A DNA stretch of 33,215 nucleotides from Pedosphaera sp. (GCA_028293285.1 JAQGPC010000192.1:1-33215), one strand, 5' to 3'. Shown: positions 23,988-31,585, counted from the first letter of the stretch. A program made the numbers and translations. Notes: generated from the letters alone by a model not told the origin.

Positions 23988-26051
23988 ATGAAATTAAAAC
24001 TATTCGCCATAATACTGTTTCTTCTTTTGATCCCGCCTTTTTCTTGTGTCAACGCAGTCACTTTCCACGTTGCCCCCGGCGGTAATGATGCGAATCGCGG
24101 CACAAAGAAAAAACCCTTCGCCACCCTGGAGCGCGCCCGTAACGAAGTTCGCAAATTTAAACACGGCAAACCATTACGTGAAACGATGACCATCATCTTG
24201 CACGGCGGCACCTATACACAGCTTAAAACCCTTGAACTCGGCCCTGAGGACTCTGGCACAATCAAATCTCCAGTTATCTGGCAGGCTGCAACGAATGAAC
24301 AAGTTCGTTTAACTGGCGGGCCAACATTGCCGGTCAAAGCTTTTCATCCAATCAGCTACGAAAAGGTTTTGGCCCGACTTGGCGCTGAGGCACGTAAGAA
24401 TGTGCAGCAACTGGATCTGCGTCAGTTCGGGGAATTGCAGCTTGAAGATTACCCTGAAACATTTCGTGGAGTTCCTGCCGTGCCGGAACTTTTCTTTAAC
24501 GACAAACGCATGACGGTGGCGTGGTGGCCAAATAGCGGTTGGACCACCATCGCCAAAATCATTGAGTCCGGCTCCACGCCCCGGGAGGGAGATAAGAGCA
24601 ACCGTCCGGGTATTTTCGAATATAGCGGTGACGAGCCTTCAAAATGGAATGTTCAGGCTGGCATCTGGTTGCAGGGCTATTGGTGCTACGATTGGTATGA
24701 AGAAACCATTAAGGTCAAATCCATTGATCCCCGCCAACGTCAAATCACCTTGGCCGCGCCAGCGCTTTATAGTGTCAAACAAGGCAATCCTTCGCCACGC
24801 CGGTTTCGCGCACTGAACGTGCTGGAAGAACTGGATGAGCCGGGCGAGTTCTATCTTGATCGCTCCGCTCGTGTCCTTTATTTCTGGCCACCTGCATCAA
24901 TGGATGGAGCGCGGGTCGCGCTTTCGACGTTGAACGCGCCACTATTGCGCCTCAAAAATGCCGAATATATAAACATCCAAGGCTTAATTTTGGAAGCGTG
25001 TCTGGGTGATGGCTTGGAATTAGTTGGTGGCCGGAGAATTCAAGTTGAAAACTGCACGGTTCGCAACACACGCCAGCTAGGAATTCACGTCACCGGTGGA
25101 TCGGGTCATCGAATAGAAAATTGCGATATCACCGATACCGGCACAGGCGGCTTGGTGTTGGAAGGGGGCGATCGCCGGACTCTCGTTGCGGCAGGTCATG
25201 AAGCGTTGAATAACCACATCTGGAACTTTTCCCGCCATCAATTGACATCAGCTTATGGAATTGTTTTGGGAGGCGTGGGCAATCGCGCAGCGCACAACTT
25301 TATTCATGATGCCCCGCACCAGGCCATTTGCCTGAATGGAAACGATCACGTTTTTGAATTCAATACCGTCAGCAACGTCGTGAAGGAAACAGATGATGCC
25401 GGGGCACTTTACAAAGGGCGCAATCCCTCATGCCGGGGCAACATCATCCGTTACAATTTCTGGACTGATATTGGCAGTCCGATGGGGCATGGCACGGCGG
25501 CGATTTATTTTGATGACGGCGATGGCGGTGATCTGGTGTTCGGGAATATTTTTGTGCGTTGCGGATTTCCCGGGTTTGGGAGTTTTGGAACAGTTTTTTC
25601 GCATGGCGGACACGACCTTCGCGCAGAGAACAATATCTTTGTTGATTGCAAACGTCCGCTTGGTTCCGTGCCATGGGACGATCAACGTTGGAAGGACGCA
25701 ATCGATGGAGGACAGGATTGTTATTGGCAGACAAAGTTGCTGGAAGAAGTGAATATTACAAAACCGCCTTACACCACGCATTATCCGGAATTGGTAAATT
25801 TTATGAATCCGAAGCCCGGTCAGCCGCGTAACAGTTTCGCAAGCAACAACGTATTAATCCGGTATGCAGAAGTAAGCAGTGGCAACTGGAAATATGCGGA
25901 TGACCAGAACTTTTTAACGGATAAAGATCCCGGTTTTGTGGATGCTGCTGTTGGCAACTACGAATTGAGGTCGGATGCTGAAGTATTTAAGCGCCTCCCC
26001 AAGTTTAAACCCATTCCGTTTCAGCAAATTGGCCTGCAAGGTCGCCGTTGA
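23988..26051 (+). CDS. Secreted right-handed parallel beta-helix protein, possible glycoside hydrolase (GH141-like)
   Basis: The 687-residue protein has a signal peptide (MKLKLFAIILFLLLIPPFSC to about 23) and the stereotyped opening VAPGGNDANRGTKKKPFATLERARNEVR, typical of large carbohydrate-active beta-helix proteins. An insertion domain (about 100-310, with WWPNSGW and WLQGYWCYDWY) and a run of parallel beta-helix coils follow. Examples of coils are INIQGLILEACLGDGLELVGG, IQVENCTVRNTRQLGIHVTGG, HRIENCDITDTGTGGLVLEGG and AENNIFVDC. The Asp-rich IYFDDGDGGD and the ETDDAG segments are candidate active-site or metal positions. The layout resembles GH141-type enzymes (fucosidase/xylanase), but a lyase or another activity cannot be excluded. 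Divergence from two sulfatases suggests a sulfated polysaccharide substrate. Start is ATG, stop TGA. Confidence 0.8.
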   Translation: MKLKLFAIILFLLLIPPFSCVNAVTFHVAPGGNDANRGTKKKPFATLERARNEVRKFKHGKPLRETMTIILHGGTYTQLKTLELGPEDSGTIKSPVIWQAATNEQVRLTGGPTLPVKAFHPISYEKVLARLGAEARKNVQQLDLRQFGELQLEDYPETFRGVPAVPELFFNDKRMTVAWWPNSGWTTIAKIIESGSTPREGDKSNRPGIFEYSGDEPSKWNVQAGIWLQGYWCYDWYEETIKVKSIDPRQRQITLAAPALYSVKQGNPSPRRFRALNVLEELDEPGEFYLDRSARVLYFWPPASMDGARVALSTLNAPLLRLKNAEYINIQGLILEACLGDGLELVGGRRIQVENCTVRNTRQLGIHVTGGSGHRIENCDITDTGTGGLVLEGGDRRTLVAAGHEALNNHIWNFSRHQLTSAYGIVLGGVGNRAAHNFIHDAPHQAICLNGNDHVFEFNTVSNVVKETDDAGALYKGRNPSCRGNIIRYNFWTDIGSPMGHGTAAIYFDDGDGGDLVFGNIFVRCGFPGFGSFGTVFSHGGHDLRAENNIFVDCKRPLGSVPWDDQRWKDAIDGGQDCYWQTKLLEEVNITKPPYTTHYPELVNFMNPKPGQPRNSFASNNVLIRYAEVSSGNWKYADDQNFLTDKDPGFVDAAVGNYELRSDAEVFKRLPKFKPIPFQQIGLQGRR

Positions 26052-26257
26052 TTACATAATGGCTGGATGCGTACCGCAACTTAATACCTTCTGGCGGGCA
26101 GGGAAGGAATCGTTTAAATGGCAGTCATGTTGTCAGTTGAATAGCTGAACTCAAATCTCACCGGATAATTGTCAAAATGCAACATAGGTAAAATTGTTTT
26201 CCATGGTAGGGTTTTCATCAATTTCGCTTTATGCGCTTAAGTGTTAAATGATGGTTA

Positions 26258-26776
26258 GTGTCAAAGAAATCTAAACCTCAACCTTTGGACTTTCCGGAAA
26301 TCTTTTACCTGCTGGCCGCAGAAGGGTGGGTGGAACTCGGCAATCCCGCTGAAGCCAATGCAGAATTGGAAAAGATCCCGCGTAAATTCCGTTCACATCC
26401 CGACGTGCTGAATATCAAATGGGCCATCCATGCAAAGGAAGAGAATTGGAACCGATGTTTGAAAATAGCGACGACTCTGGTTAAAACTGCCCGCCGACGA
26501 TCCCGTAGCTGGTTGCAGTATTCCATCGCTCTTTATCGGCTTCATCGAACGGAAAAAGCTTACGACAATTTGGTCCAGGTGGTTAACAAGTTCCCGGATG
26601 ATTGGATCATGCGTTATGAGCTGGCATGTTTTTGCGCACAGTTGGGCAAATTGGAAGAGGCCTGGAATTGGTTGGATCAGGCTTGTCAGGTGGGCGTGGC
26701 CAAGGCCGTGAAAAGAATGGCCGTCACCGATCCGGATCTTGAGCCTTTGTGGGTGCAGCCGGCATCCAAAAAATAA
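26258..26776 (+). CDS. Small tetratricopeptide-repeat protein
   Basis: The 172-residue cytoplasmic protein has no signal peptide and is built of about four helical pairs of TPR type. Examples are FYLLAAEGWVELGNPAEANAELEKIP, VLNIKWAIHAKEENWNRCLKIATTLVK, WLQYSIALYRLHRTEKAYDNLVQVVNKFP and WIMRYELACFCAQLGKLEEAWNWLDQAC. It ends with DPDLEPLWVQPASKK. TPRs mediate protein-protein contacts; the partner is unknown. The start is GTG 26258, forced by an in-frame TGA at 26249-26251. It precedes the sugar kinase by 62 bp on the same strand. Confidence 0.75.
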   Translation: MSKKSKPQPLDFPEIFYLLAAEGWVELGNPAEANAELEKIPRKFRSHPDVLNIKWAIHAKEENWNRCLKIATTLVKTARRRSRSWLQYSIALYRLHRTEKAYDNLVQVVNKFPDDWIMRYELACFCAQLGKLEEAWNWLDQACQVGVAKAVKRMAVTDPDLEPLWVQPASKK

Positions 26777-26804
26777 ATTAATAAGCCGAACATTTTTTTT
26801 GCAG

Positions 26805-26825
26805 TTATCCTGAATTTCAGGATAA
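26805..26825. promoter_or_regulatory. Perfect palindrome (10-bp arms, 1-bp centre) upstream of the sugar kinase
   Basis: TTATCCTGAA, one T, then the exact complement TTCAGGATAA. The 1-bp centre makes an RNA hairpin of full length impossible, so a dimeric-repressor operator is the simplest reading. It ends 13 bp before the kinase ATG and 2 bp before its ribosome-binding AGGA (26828-26831). A run of eight T (26793-26800) lies just before it. Confidence 0.6.
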
Positions 26826-26838
26826 TCAGGAAAGCAAA

Positions 26839-27921
26839 ATGAAATACGGCTTAAATATTCTTCAAGAAGGAGCGTTGGATTTCGTGTCTCTTGGCGCGCT
26901 GGTTCATCGCTTGGACCCCGGCATCATCCCTTTTCGCAAGGCGACTGAGTGCCAGATTCATACGAGCGGTGGCGAGTTTAACGTGGCCGCCAACCTGTCT
27001 GATTGCTTTCGCATGCGAACCGGGATGGCATCGGCCATGGTGGACTATCCCATTGGCGATCTGATCGCAGAGCGCGTGCGGGCCATGGGGGTAAAACCTT
27101 TTTACAAGCATTTCAAACATGACGGCGTCAATGGTCCGAACATGGCAACGGTTTATAGTGATCGCGGTCATGGCGTGCGGGCACCAGTGGTTTTTTACAA
27201 CCGCTGTAATGAGGCTGCCGCACAGCTGAAGCCTGGAGATTTCAATTGGAAGTCCATCTTTGCTGGTGGCGTTCGCTGGTTTCACAGCGGCGGCATCTTT
27301 GCAGCGCTGTCTCCAACCACCAGTGATGTGATCATTGAAGCCATGACAGCAGCCAAGGCGGCAGGCGCGATTGTTTCGTTCGATTTGAATTATCGCGCCA
27401 AGCTCTGGAACATTTCCGGCGGGCAGGACCGCGCGGTGGCAGTGCTTGATCGCATCGTAAAAAATGTCGATGTGCTCGTCGGCAACGAAGAAGATTTGCA
27501 ATTGGGACTCGGCATTCCCGGCCCGGAAGTGGCCGCCAAATCAAAACTCGATCCCAGCACGTTCCTTGGAATGATTGACAAGGTCATCAAAAAACATCCG
27601 CAGGTTAAGATCGTTGCCACCACCCTGCGGGAAGTGCATTCAACCAATCGACATACTTGGGGTGCGGTAGCGTGGATCGACGGCAAAACCTATATGGCTC
27701 CCACTTGCGAACTGGATGTGATTGATCGTGTGGGTGGCGGCGATGGCTATGCCGCCGGTTTCTTTTATGGTTTGCTGACCGGCCAATCGCCGGAAGACGC
27801 CGTCAAATTGGGTTGGGCGCATGGCGCATTGCTAACCACTTTTCCGGGCGATACCACCATGGCAACGTTGGAACAAGTGCAAGCCCTGGCTCAAGGCGGG
27901 TCGGCGCGCATCCAACGATAA
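26839..27921 (+). CDS. PfkB-family sugar kinase (2-keto-3-deoxygluconate-kinase-like)
   Basis: The 360-residue ribokinase-fold enzyme has the first PfkB signature region GGEFNVAANL (44-53), KDGK-like SFDLNYRAKLW, VGNEEDLQLGLG, and the second signature DRVGGGDGYAAGFFYGLL with catalytic base Asp302. The canonical GAGDAF is GGGDGY here, a tolerated variant. It phosphorylates a sugar or sugar acid with ATP in the cytoplasm. 2-Keto-3-deoxygluconate is my best guess because of the DLNYR...LW segment, but the substrate is not proven. ATG 26839 has AGGA 7 nt upstream, one of the few good ribosome-binding sites in the window, and a palindromic operator candidate just before it. The stop is TAA. Confidence 0.85.
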   Translation: MKYGLNILQEGALDFVSLGALVHRLDPGIIPFRKATECQIHTSGGEFNVAANLSDCFRMRTGMASAMVDYPIGDLIAERVRAMGVKPFYKHFKHDGVNGPNMATVYSDRGHGVRAPVVFYNRCNEAAAQLKPGDFNWKSIFAGGVRWFHSGGIFAALSPTTSDVIIEAMTAAKAAGAIVSFDLNYRAKLWNISGGQDRAVAVLDRIVKNVDVLVGNEEDLQLGLGIPGPEVAAKSKLDPSTFLGMIDKVIKKHPQVKIVATTLREVHSTNRHTWGAVAWIDGKTYMAPTCELDVIDRVGGGDGYAAGFFYGLLTGQSPEDAVKLGWAHGALLTTFPGDTTMATLEQVQALAQGGSARIQR

Positions 27922-27948
27922 TCTTCATCGTCCAATCAAGCTGAGCTT

Positions 27949-27992
27949 CATTGCGGCTCCTGCAAGGAAACTTTTCCTTGGCGACTGCAATG
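27949..27992. terminator. Bidirectional terminator candidate between kinase and ABC exporter
   Basis: Inner perfect arms CAAGGAAA (27963-27970) and TTTCCTTG (27973-27980) are nested inside outer arms CATTGC (27949-27954) and GCAATG (27987-27992). It fills the 77-bp gap between two convergent stops, where shared termination is expected. Confidence 0.55.
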
Positions 27993-27998
27993 TTTAGC

Positions 27999-29792
27999 TC
28001 ATTCACCTTCGTTGCGAATCAGCCCACTGGTCTGACGTGACACCAACGAAGCGTAATATCCTCCCCGCCGCATGAGTTCGGCATGCGTGCCCGACTCAGC
28101 CAGCAGACCCTGCTTCAGCACAATGATCCGGTTCGCATTGACCACGGTGGCGAGCCGATGCGCGATGACAAAAGTGGTGCGTCCTTTCATCAAATGTTCC
28201 AATGCCTCTTGAACCATCGCCTCAGATTCGGCGTCCAGCGAAGAGGTGGCTTCATCCAATACCAGAATCGGTGGGTTCTTGATAAGCGCCCGGGCAATGG
28301 TAATGCGTTGCCGCTCGCCTACAGAAAAACGACTGCCGCGCTCGCCCACCATGGTTTCGTATCCTTCAGGCAAATGGCAAATAAACTCATGCGCATTGGC
28401 CGCCTGCGCAGCTTTTTCGATTTCCGCCGAGCTCGCATCGGGTCGGCCATAAGCGATGTTGTTGCGCACCGTGTCATTGAAGAGCAGGGGATCTTGCAAC
28501 ACCGTGCCGATATTATGCCGCAGCGATCCTTGCTTCAGAGTCCGCAAGTCGTTTCCATCCAGATAAATCGCTCCTTGTTCCGGATCGTAAAAGCGCATCA
28601 TCAGCGCCATCAGCGTACTCTTGCCGGAACCGCTCGGGCCAACAATCGCCAATGTTTCTCCCGGACTGACTTGTAAATCGATTCCCTTTAATAGCATCCG
28701 CGAACTCTGGTCATAGCGGAAATGAACATTCTTAAAAGCGACCTCTCCCGCAACCCCATTCACATCCTTCGCGTCTGGGGCATCTCCCAAATGCTCCTGC
28801 ACATCCAGAATGGAAAAGATTTCGTCCAGCGATACGTAGGCGCGTTGAATGGTTTGATAAACAGTCGTTAAACCCTGCACCGGTCCAAAGAGCCCGCCGA
28901 CGTATCCAAGAAAAGCCACCAACGTACCTAAAGGCATTTTACCATCAAGGATAAGAATTCCGCCAAATGCTATCACCGCGATACGGGCGGCGGTGACCAC
29001 CAAATTCGTGGCAGCGCCCAACCCGGCATCAATTCCCACACCGCGGATTACGACTTGGTTGGCCTGATGGACATCCTGTAAAAACCGCTTTTTCTCTGCG
29101 TCCTCCATGGAAAAACTACGGACCGTCACAATACCCGAAAGTACCTCATTGAACCGGGAATAAATCTTCGACCATTGGTCGAGCAGGGCGCGTTCGCGAC
29201 GGTTCTGTTCCGGCCCGGCAAACGCAGCAATGACCGCCGGCAGAGGCAGGAAGCCTAGCAGCAGCAAGGCCAGCTTCCAGTTGAGATGCAGCATGATGAA
29301 GAACGAAATCAGCAGGTAAAGGATTGCGGGAAAGATGTTAAAAAGAATTTGGTTAACCGCTCCCACAAACCCTTGGATGCTCCGGTCCAGCTTCGTCATG
29401 ATCGCTCCCACACCTTCCTTGCGATGAAAGCTGAGCGGCATGCGATGCAGCCGCTCCACCGTCGATTCCAGCAGCGCGTAATGAAGCCCAAGCCGAGTGT
29501 GCCACGTCATCCAGTTCGACAACGCCGTCGCTGCTTCGCGGAAGAGTCCCAGCCCCAGCAGGATACCAATACCCACGAGCAATGTCCGCATCAGCCGGTC
29601 AGTGGCCAGACTGTCAAAGACATATTTGAGGATCAACGGTTCCGCCGCATTTATCCCGGCCAGTATCAACGTGATAAACAAAATCCCCAGCACCGCGCGA
29701 CGATACGGAAAGGCAAACCCAATCGCTCGACGCAAGCGGTTGAGCTTGTTCGTTGACTCAGACTTTGAATTGGCACCATTATTGGAAGACAA
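27999..29792 (-). CDS. ABC exporter, fused membrane and ATPase domains (MsbA/lipid-A-exporter type)
   Basis: The 597-residue half-transporter has a six-helix membrane domain (about 25-320) and an ATPase domain (about 345-580). Walker A is GPSGSGKST with Lys391, the Q-loop is VLQDPLLF, the signature is FSVGERQR (489-496), Walker B is ILVLDEATSSLD and the H-loop is AHRLATV. The signature deviates from LSGGQ (FSVGE) but keeps the central Gly. It should form a homodimer exporting a lipid, glycolipid or drug across the inner membrane. The start is TTG 29792, since no ATG precedes the first helix; CTG 29795 is adjacent and an in-frame TAA lies at 29799-29801. It is a single gene, convergent with the kinase. 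Confidence 0.9.
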   Translation of the reverse strand: MSSNNGANSKSESTNKLNRLRRAIGFAFPYRRAVLGILFITLILAGINAAEPLILKYVFDSLATDRLMRTLLVGIGILLGLGLFREAATALSNWMTWHTRLGLHYALLESTVERLHRMPLSFHRKEGVGAIMTKLDRSIQGFVGAVNQILFNIFPAILYLLISFFIMLHLNWKLALLLLGFLPLPAVIAAFAGPEQNRRERALLDQWSKIYSRFNEVLSGIVTVRSFSMEDAEKKRFLQDVHQANQVVIRGVGIDAGLGAATNLVVTAARIAVIAFGGILILDGKMPLGTLVAFLGYVGGLFGPVQGLTTVYQTIQRAYVSLDEIFSILDVQEHLGDAPDAKDVNGVAGEVAFKNVHFRYDQSSRMLLKGIDLQVSPGETLAIVGPSGSGKSTLMALMMRFYDPEQGAIYLDGNDLRTLKQGSLRHNIGTVLQDPLLFNDTVRNNIAYGRPDASSAEIEKAAQAANAHEFICHLPEGYETMVGERGSRFSVGERQRITIARALIKNPPILVLDEATSSLDAESEAMVQEALEHLMKGRTTFVIAHRLATVVNANRIIVLKQGLLAESGTHAELMRRGGYYASLVSRQTSGLIRNEGE

Positions 29793-30080
29793 CAGACTTT
29801 AATTGACCCCTGCTGAATTGAAGCGTTCGAATTCCTTCAAATTGATTTCGGCTTAATCTGCCTTTCACATATGTCCTTTCTGCTCAACTTCCCACTCGCT
29901 GAACCGACCGCCATAACACGCAACCAATATCGATTCTCTTCACCCAACGCCAACCAGATATCGTTTAGAGAAGACACCCACTACCAGGGATTGGCGTTTT
30001 GGAAAAAAATGAAAATCCGCCAAAACCCCTTATTTTCCCCATCGTCGATGAAATCGACGACGAGAGAACTTCCCAGTTGC
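29793..30080. other. Gene-free stretch upstream of the ABC exporter, with one hairpin
   Basis: No convincing gene is visible. Short open frames here have non-protein-like composition and run on into the repeats. The stretch should contain the promoter of the ABC exporter reading leftward. The only clear structure is the perfect 8-bp hairpin TCGTCGAT-GAA-ATCGACGA at 30042-30060. Confidence 0.5.
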
Positions 30081-30136
30081 CTTCAAACTTCCGGCTCCAT
30101 TCCGCACCCCGCACTCCGAATTCCGCACTCGATTCA
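30081..30136. repeat. Degenerate 7-bp tandem repeat tract 1 (8 units)
   Basis: Read in steps of seven the tract gives cttcaaa, cttccgg, ctccatt, ccgcacc, ccgcact, ccgaatt, ccgcact, cgattca. C is at position 1 in all eight units. The tract merges directly into the 10-bp repeats that follow. Confidence 0.65.
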
Positions 30137-30175
30137 GCTCGCACCTACTCGTACCAGCTCGTACCAGGTCATACG
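30126..30175. repeat. Degenerate 10-bp tandem repeat tract A (5 units)
   Basis: Units are cactcgattc, agctcgcacc, tactcgtacc, agctcgtacc, aggtcatacg. The shared core is TC at positions 4-5, mostly CTCG at 3-6. The first unit overlaps the 7-bp tract. Confidence 0.75.
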
Positions 30176-30234
30176 CCTTTACCTCTCTCGGACTTCCCGA
30201 GTTCCCCACACTCAGAATTGGTGCTCATCCATGG

Positions 30235-30294
30235 AACTCGTATCTACTCGTAACAGGTCGCACTAGCTCGTACAAGCTCAAAACTGCTAATTTT
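30235..30294. repeat. Degenerate 10-bp tandem repeat tract B (6 units)
   Basis: Units are aactcgtatc, tactcgtaac, aggtcgcact, agctcgtaca, agctcaaaac, tgctaatttt. It decays in the same order as tract C (agctcaaaa, then tgct, then CACG), which suggests B and C are copies of one larger element. Confidence 0.75.
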
Positions 30295-30304
30295 CACGGA
30301 GCGT

Positions 30305-30322
30305 GGTCCCGCATGCGGGACC
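30305..30322. repeat. 18-bp perfect palindrome between repeat tracts B and C
   Basis: GGTCCCGCATGCGGGACC is perfectly self-complementary and GC-rich. It starts 10 bp after tract B. It could be a REP-like element, a binding site or a cruciform-forming sequence. Confidence 0.7.
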
Positions 30323-30413
30323 GCTTCGATGCGATCACCGTTGGTTAGCCATGAACCTACGTTGTGGCCTGACACCGCCCGCCTTCCCTCTGCCCCCCCC
30401 GACTTCTGATGCG

Positions 30414-30463
30414 AACTCGCACCAGCTCGCACTTGGTCAAATTAGCTCAAAATTGCTCCGGGT
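30414..30463. repeat. Degenerate 10-bp tandem repeat tract C (5 units)
   Basis: Units are aactcgcacc, agctcgcact, tggtcaaatt, agctcaaaat, tgctccgggt, followed by CACG as after tract B. Position 4 is T in all units and position 5 is C. Confidence 0.75.
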
Positions 30464-30475
30464 CACGTTTCAGCA

Positions 30476-30503
30476 ACTGACCACGGACAACGAACCACTG
30501 ACC
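30476..30503. repeat. Degenerate 7-bp tandem repeat tract 2 (4 units)
   Basis: Units are actgacc, acggaca, acgaacc, actgacc. Positions 1-2 (AC) and 5-6 (AC) are invariant. The unit differs from tract 1, so two heptamer families border the 10-bp tracts. Confidence 0.6.
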
Positions 30504-30573
30504 CGGCCTCCAACAGTTCAACATTGCAACCCTTTTAACGCTTGTAACCTTCCCGCAGATTGTCAAAGAACTC

Positions 30574-30592
30574 CGGCGCAACCCCTGCGCCG
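30574..30592 (-). terminator. Candidate terminator of the glycosyltransferase cassette
   Basis: CGGCGCA, loop ACCCC, then exact complement TGCGCCG make a 7-bp GC-rich hairpin. On the minus strand it lies 165 nt beyond the glycosyltransferase stop and is followed by a weakly T-rich GGAGTTCTTTG. Confidence 0.45.
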
Positions 30593-30621
30593 ATCGCCCA
30601 ATACCGGGCTCGGTCATGTAT

Positions 30622-30635
30622 ATAACACGTGTTAT
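30622..30635. repeat. 14-bp palindrome centred on CACGTG
   Basis: ATAACACGTGTTAT is perfectly self-complementary and lies 122 bp beyond the end of the glycosyltransferase cassette. It may be an operator or just part of the structured 3' region. Confidence 0.5.
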
Positions 30636-30757
30636 TACAGGTCAACCTTTTTTATGCGAATTCGATTCCCTTTTCCCAGTGGGCAAATTGGCGTTGATCC
30701 ACGGCTTCAATGGATTGGGAGCATGGGTTTTCTAAAAAATCACGCCGCCGCCCAAAA

Positions 30758-31585
30758 TCACATTTCAGACACAGGCGACAAGGTGAGACCCACTCTCTCG
30801 AAAAGCGATGCTCGATGTTTATGCCAGTGTGCCCGGATATAATGGACGGCCGGGCGGCCATTTAATTCCCATGGGAGTTGTTTTGCATTCAAGCCGACAA
30901 AATGCGCGCCGCATCGTCCCAGTGAAGGCAGATGCGGAGGGAAAGGGGAGCAAATGCTGACCTCGTCGATCGTCACCACCAACGGGGATGTCTCATGGGA
31001 AAGGGCGGCAACTTGCAGTCCCTGTTCGTCCAATTCGGACCTTAACATGACCGGCTGCTGCTCAAGAATCCGGCGTATCACCCCTTCCAGGTCGAACCTT
31101 GGTGGCAGGCCGCGAATCCCTGAGTTGCGCGGTTCTTCCCCACAGTGTGCGGCAAAGTGCCCAAAGCAGGAGCGCACATCTTCAGCCAGGACACAAACTT
31201 TGTCGCCCTCCAGCCAGTCTTGAATAGCCAAAGGCACGTCCCACAAGATGCAATCGTTATCCAAAACAAGTTCATGCCGGTCAGGGAATAATCGCAAGGG
31301 TGCAAATTTCCAACTCACTCCTTCTGACATGTCTCGATCCAAATGGGATTTGAGAAACTGCGGCAATTGGTTGGCTGTGGATTCATGCCACAGGACGCTT
31401 TTCGGAACGTCGCCGGTGCGAACTTTGGCAAGTTCAAGCGATATGGAATTAAAACAAACCACGTACGTTGCCTCCGGGCCAAACAACTTCCACGCCCCCC
31501 ATATCGAAAGCCGCAATGCTTCGAATCCCCTCGTGCTGACATCACCTATCGTCCACCTGATTGCAATTTTCTCTCCCGTAATCAT
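30758..31585 (-). CDS. Glycosyltransferase-like protein (GT-A fold, DxD motif)
   Basis: The 275-residue protein has no signal peptide. Its centre, WKFAPLRLFPDRHELVLDNDCILWDVP, carries Asp109-Asn110-Asp111, a DxD-type metal/nucleotide-sugar site flanked by hydrophobic strands as in GT-A glycosyltransferases. A later NSGIRGLPPRFD resembles the acceptor-side 'NSG' loop of GT8-like enzymes, and the C-terminus has HYIRAHWHKHRASLF. It should transfer a sugar from a nucleotide sugar; donor and acceptor are unknown. ATG 31585 is chosen because it overlaps the GNAT stop by 4 nt (ATGA); an upstream start at 31663 would overlap the GNAT gene by 82 nt. It is the last gene of a three-gene cassette. The stop is TGA. 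Confidence 0.65.
   Translation of the reverse strand: MITGEKIAIRWTIGDVSTRGFEALRLSIWGAWKLFGPEATYVVCFNSISLELAKVRTGDVPKSVLWHESTANQLPQFLKSHLDRDMSEGVSWKFAPLRLFPDRHELVLDNDCILWDVPLAIQDWLEGDKVCVLAEDVRSCFGHFAAHCGEEPRNSGIRGLPPRFDLEGVIRRILEQQPVMLRSELDEQGLQVAALSHETSPLVVTIDEVSICSPFPPHLPSLGRCGAHFVGLNAKQLPWELNGRPAVHYIRAHWHKHRASLFERVGLTLSPVSEM

Noticed and set aside
26793-26825. Intrinsic terminator after the TPR gene
   Set aside because: The T-run precedes the palindrome on the plus strand and the palindrome has a 1-bp centre, so the order and loop do not fit a terminator for rightward transcription.
26851-27501. 216-codon minus-strand open frame inside the sugar kinase
   Set aside because: It is antisense to a clear PfkB kinase that has a good ribosome-binding site.
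29871-30266. 131-codon plus-strand open frame
   Set aside because: It is made largely of the 7-bp and 10-bp repeats read in one frame. Neither repeat period is a multiple of three, so the frame has no consistent repeat unit and looks accidental.
30126-30463. CRISPR array
   Set aside because: Units are only 10 bp, degenerate and directly adjacent, with no unique spacers of 25-40 bp and no cas genes in the window.
30303-30842. 179-codon plus-strand open frame across the repeat region
   Set aside because: It runs through decamer tract C, the second heptamer tract and the 3' end of the minus-strand glycosyltransferase gene. Its composition is not protein-like and no motif is visible.
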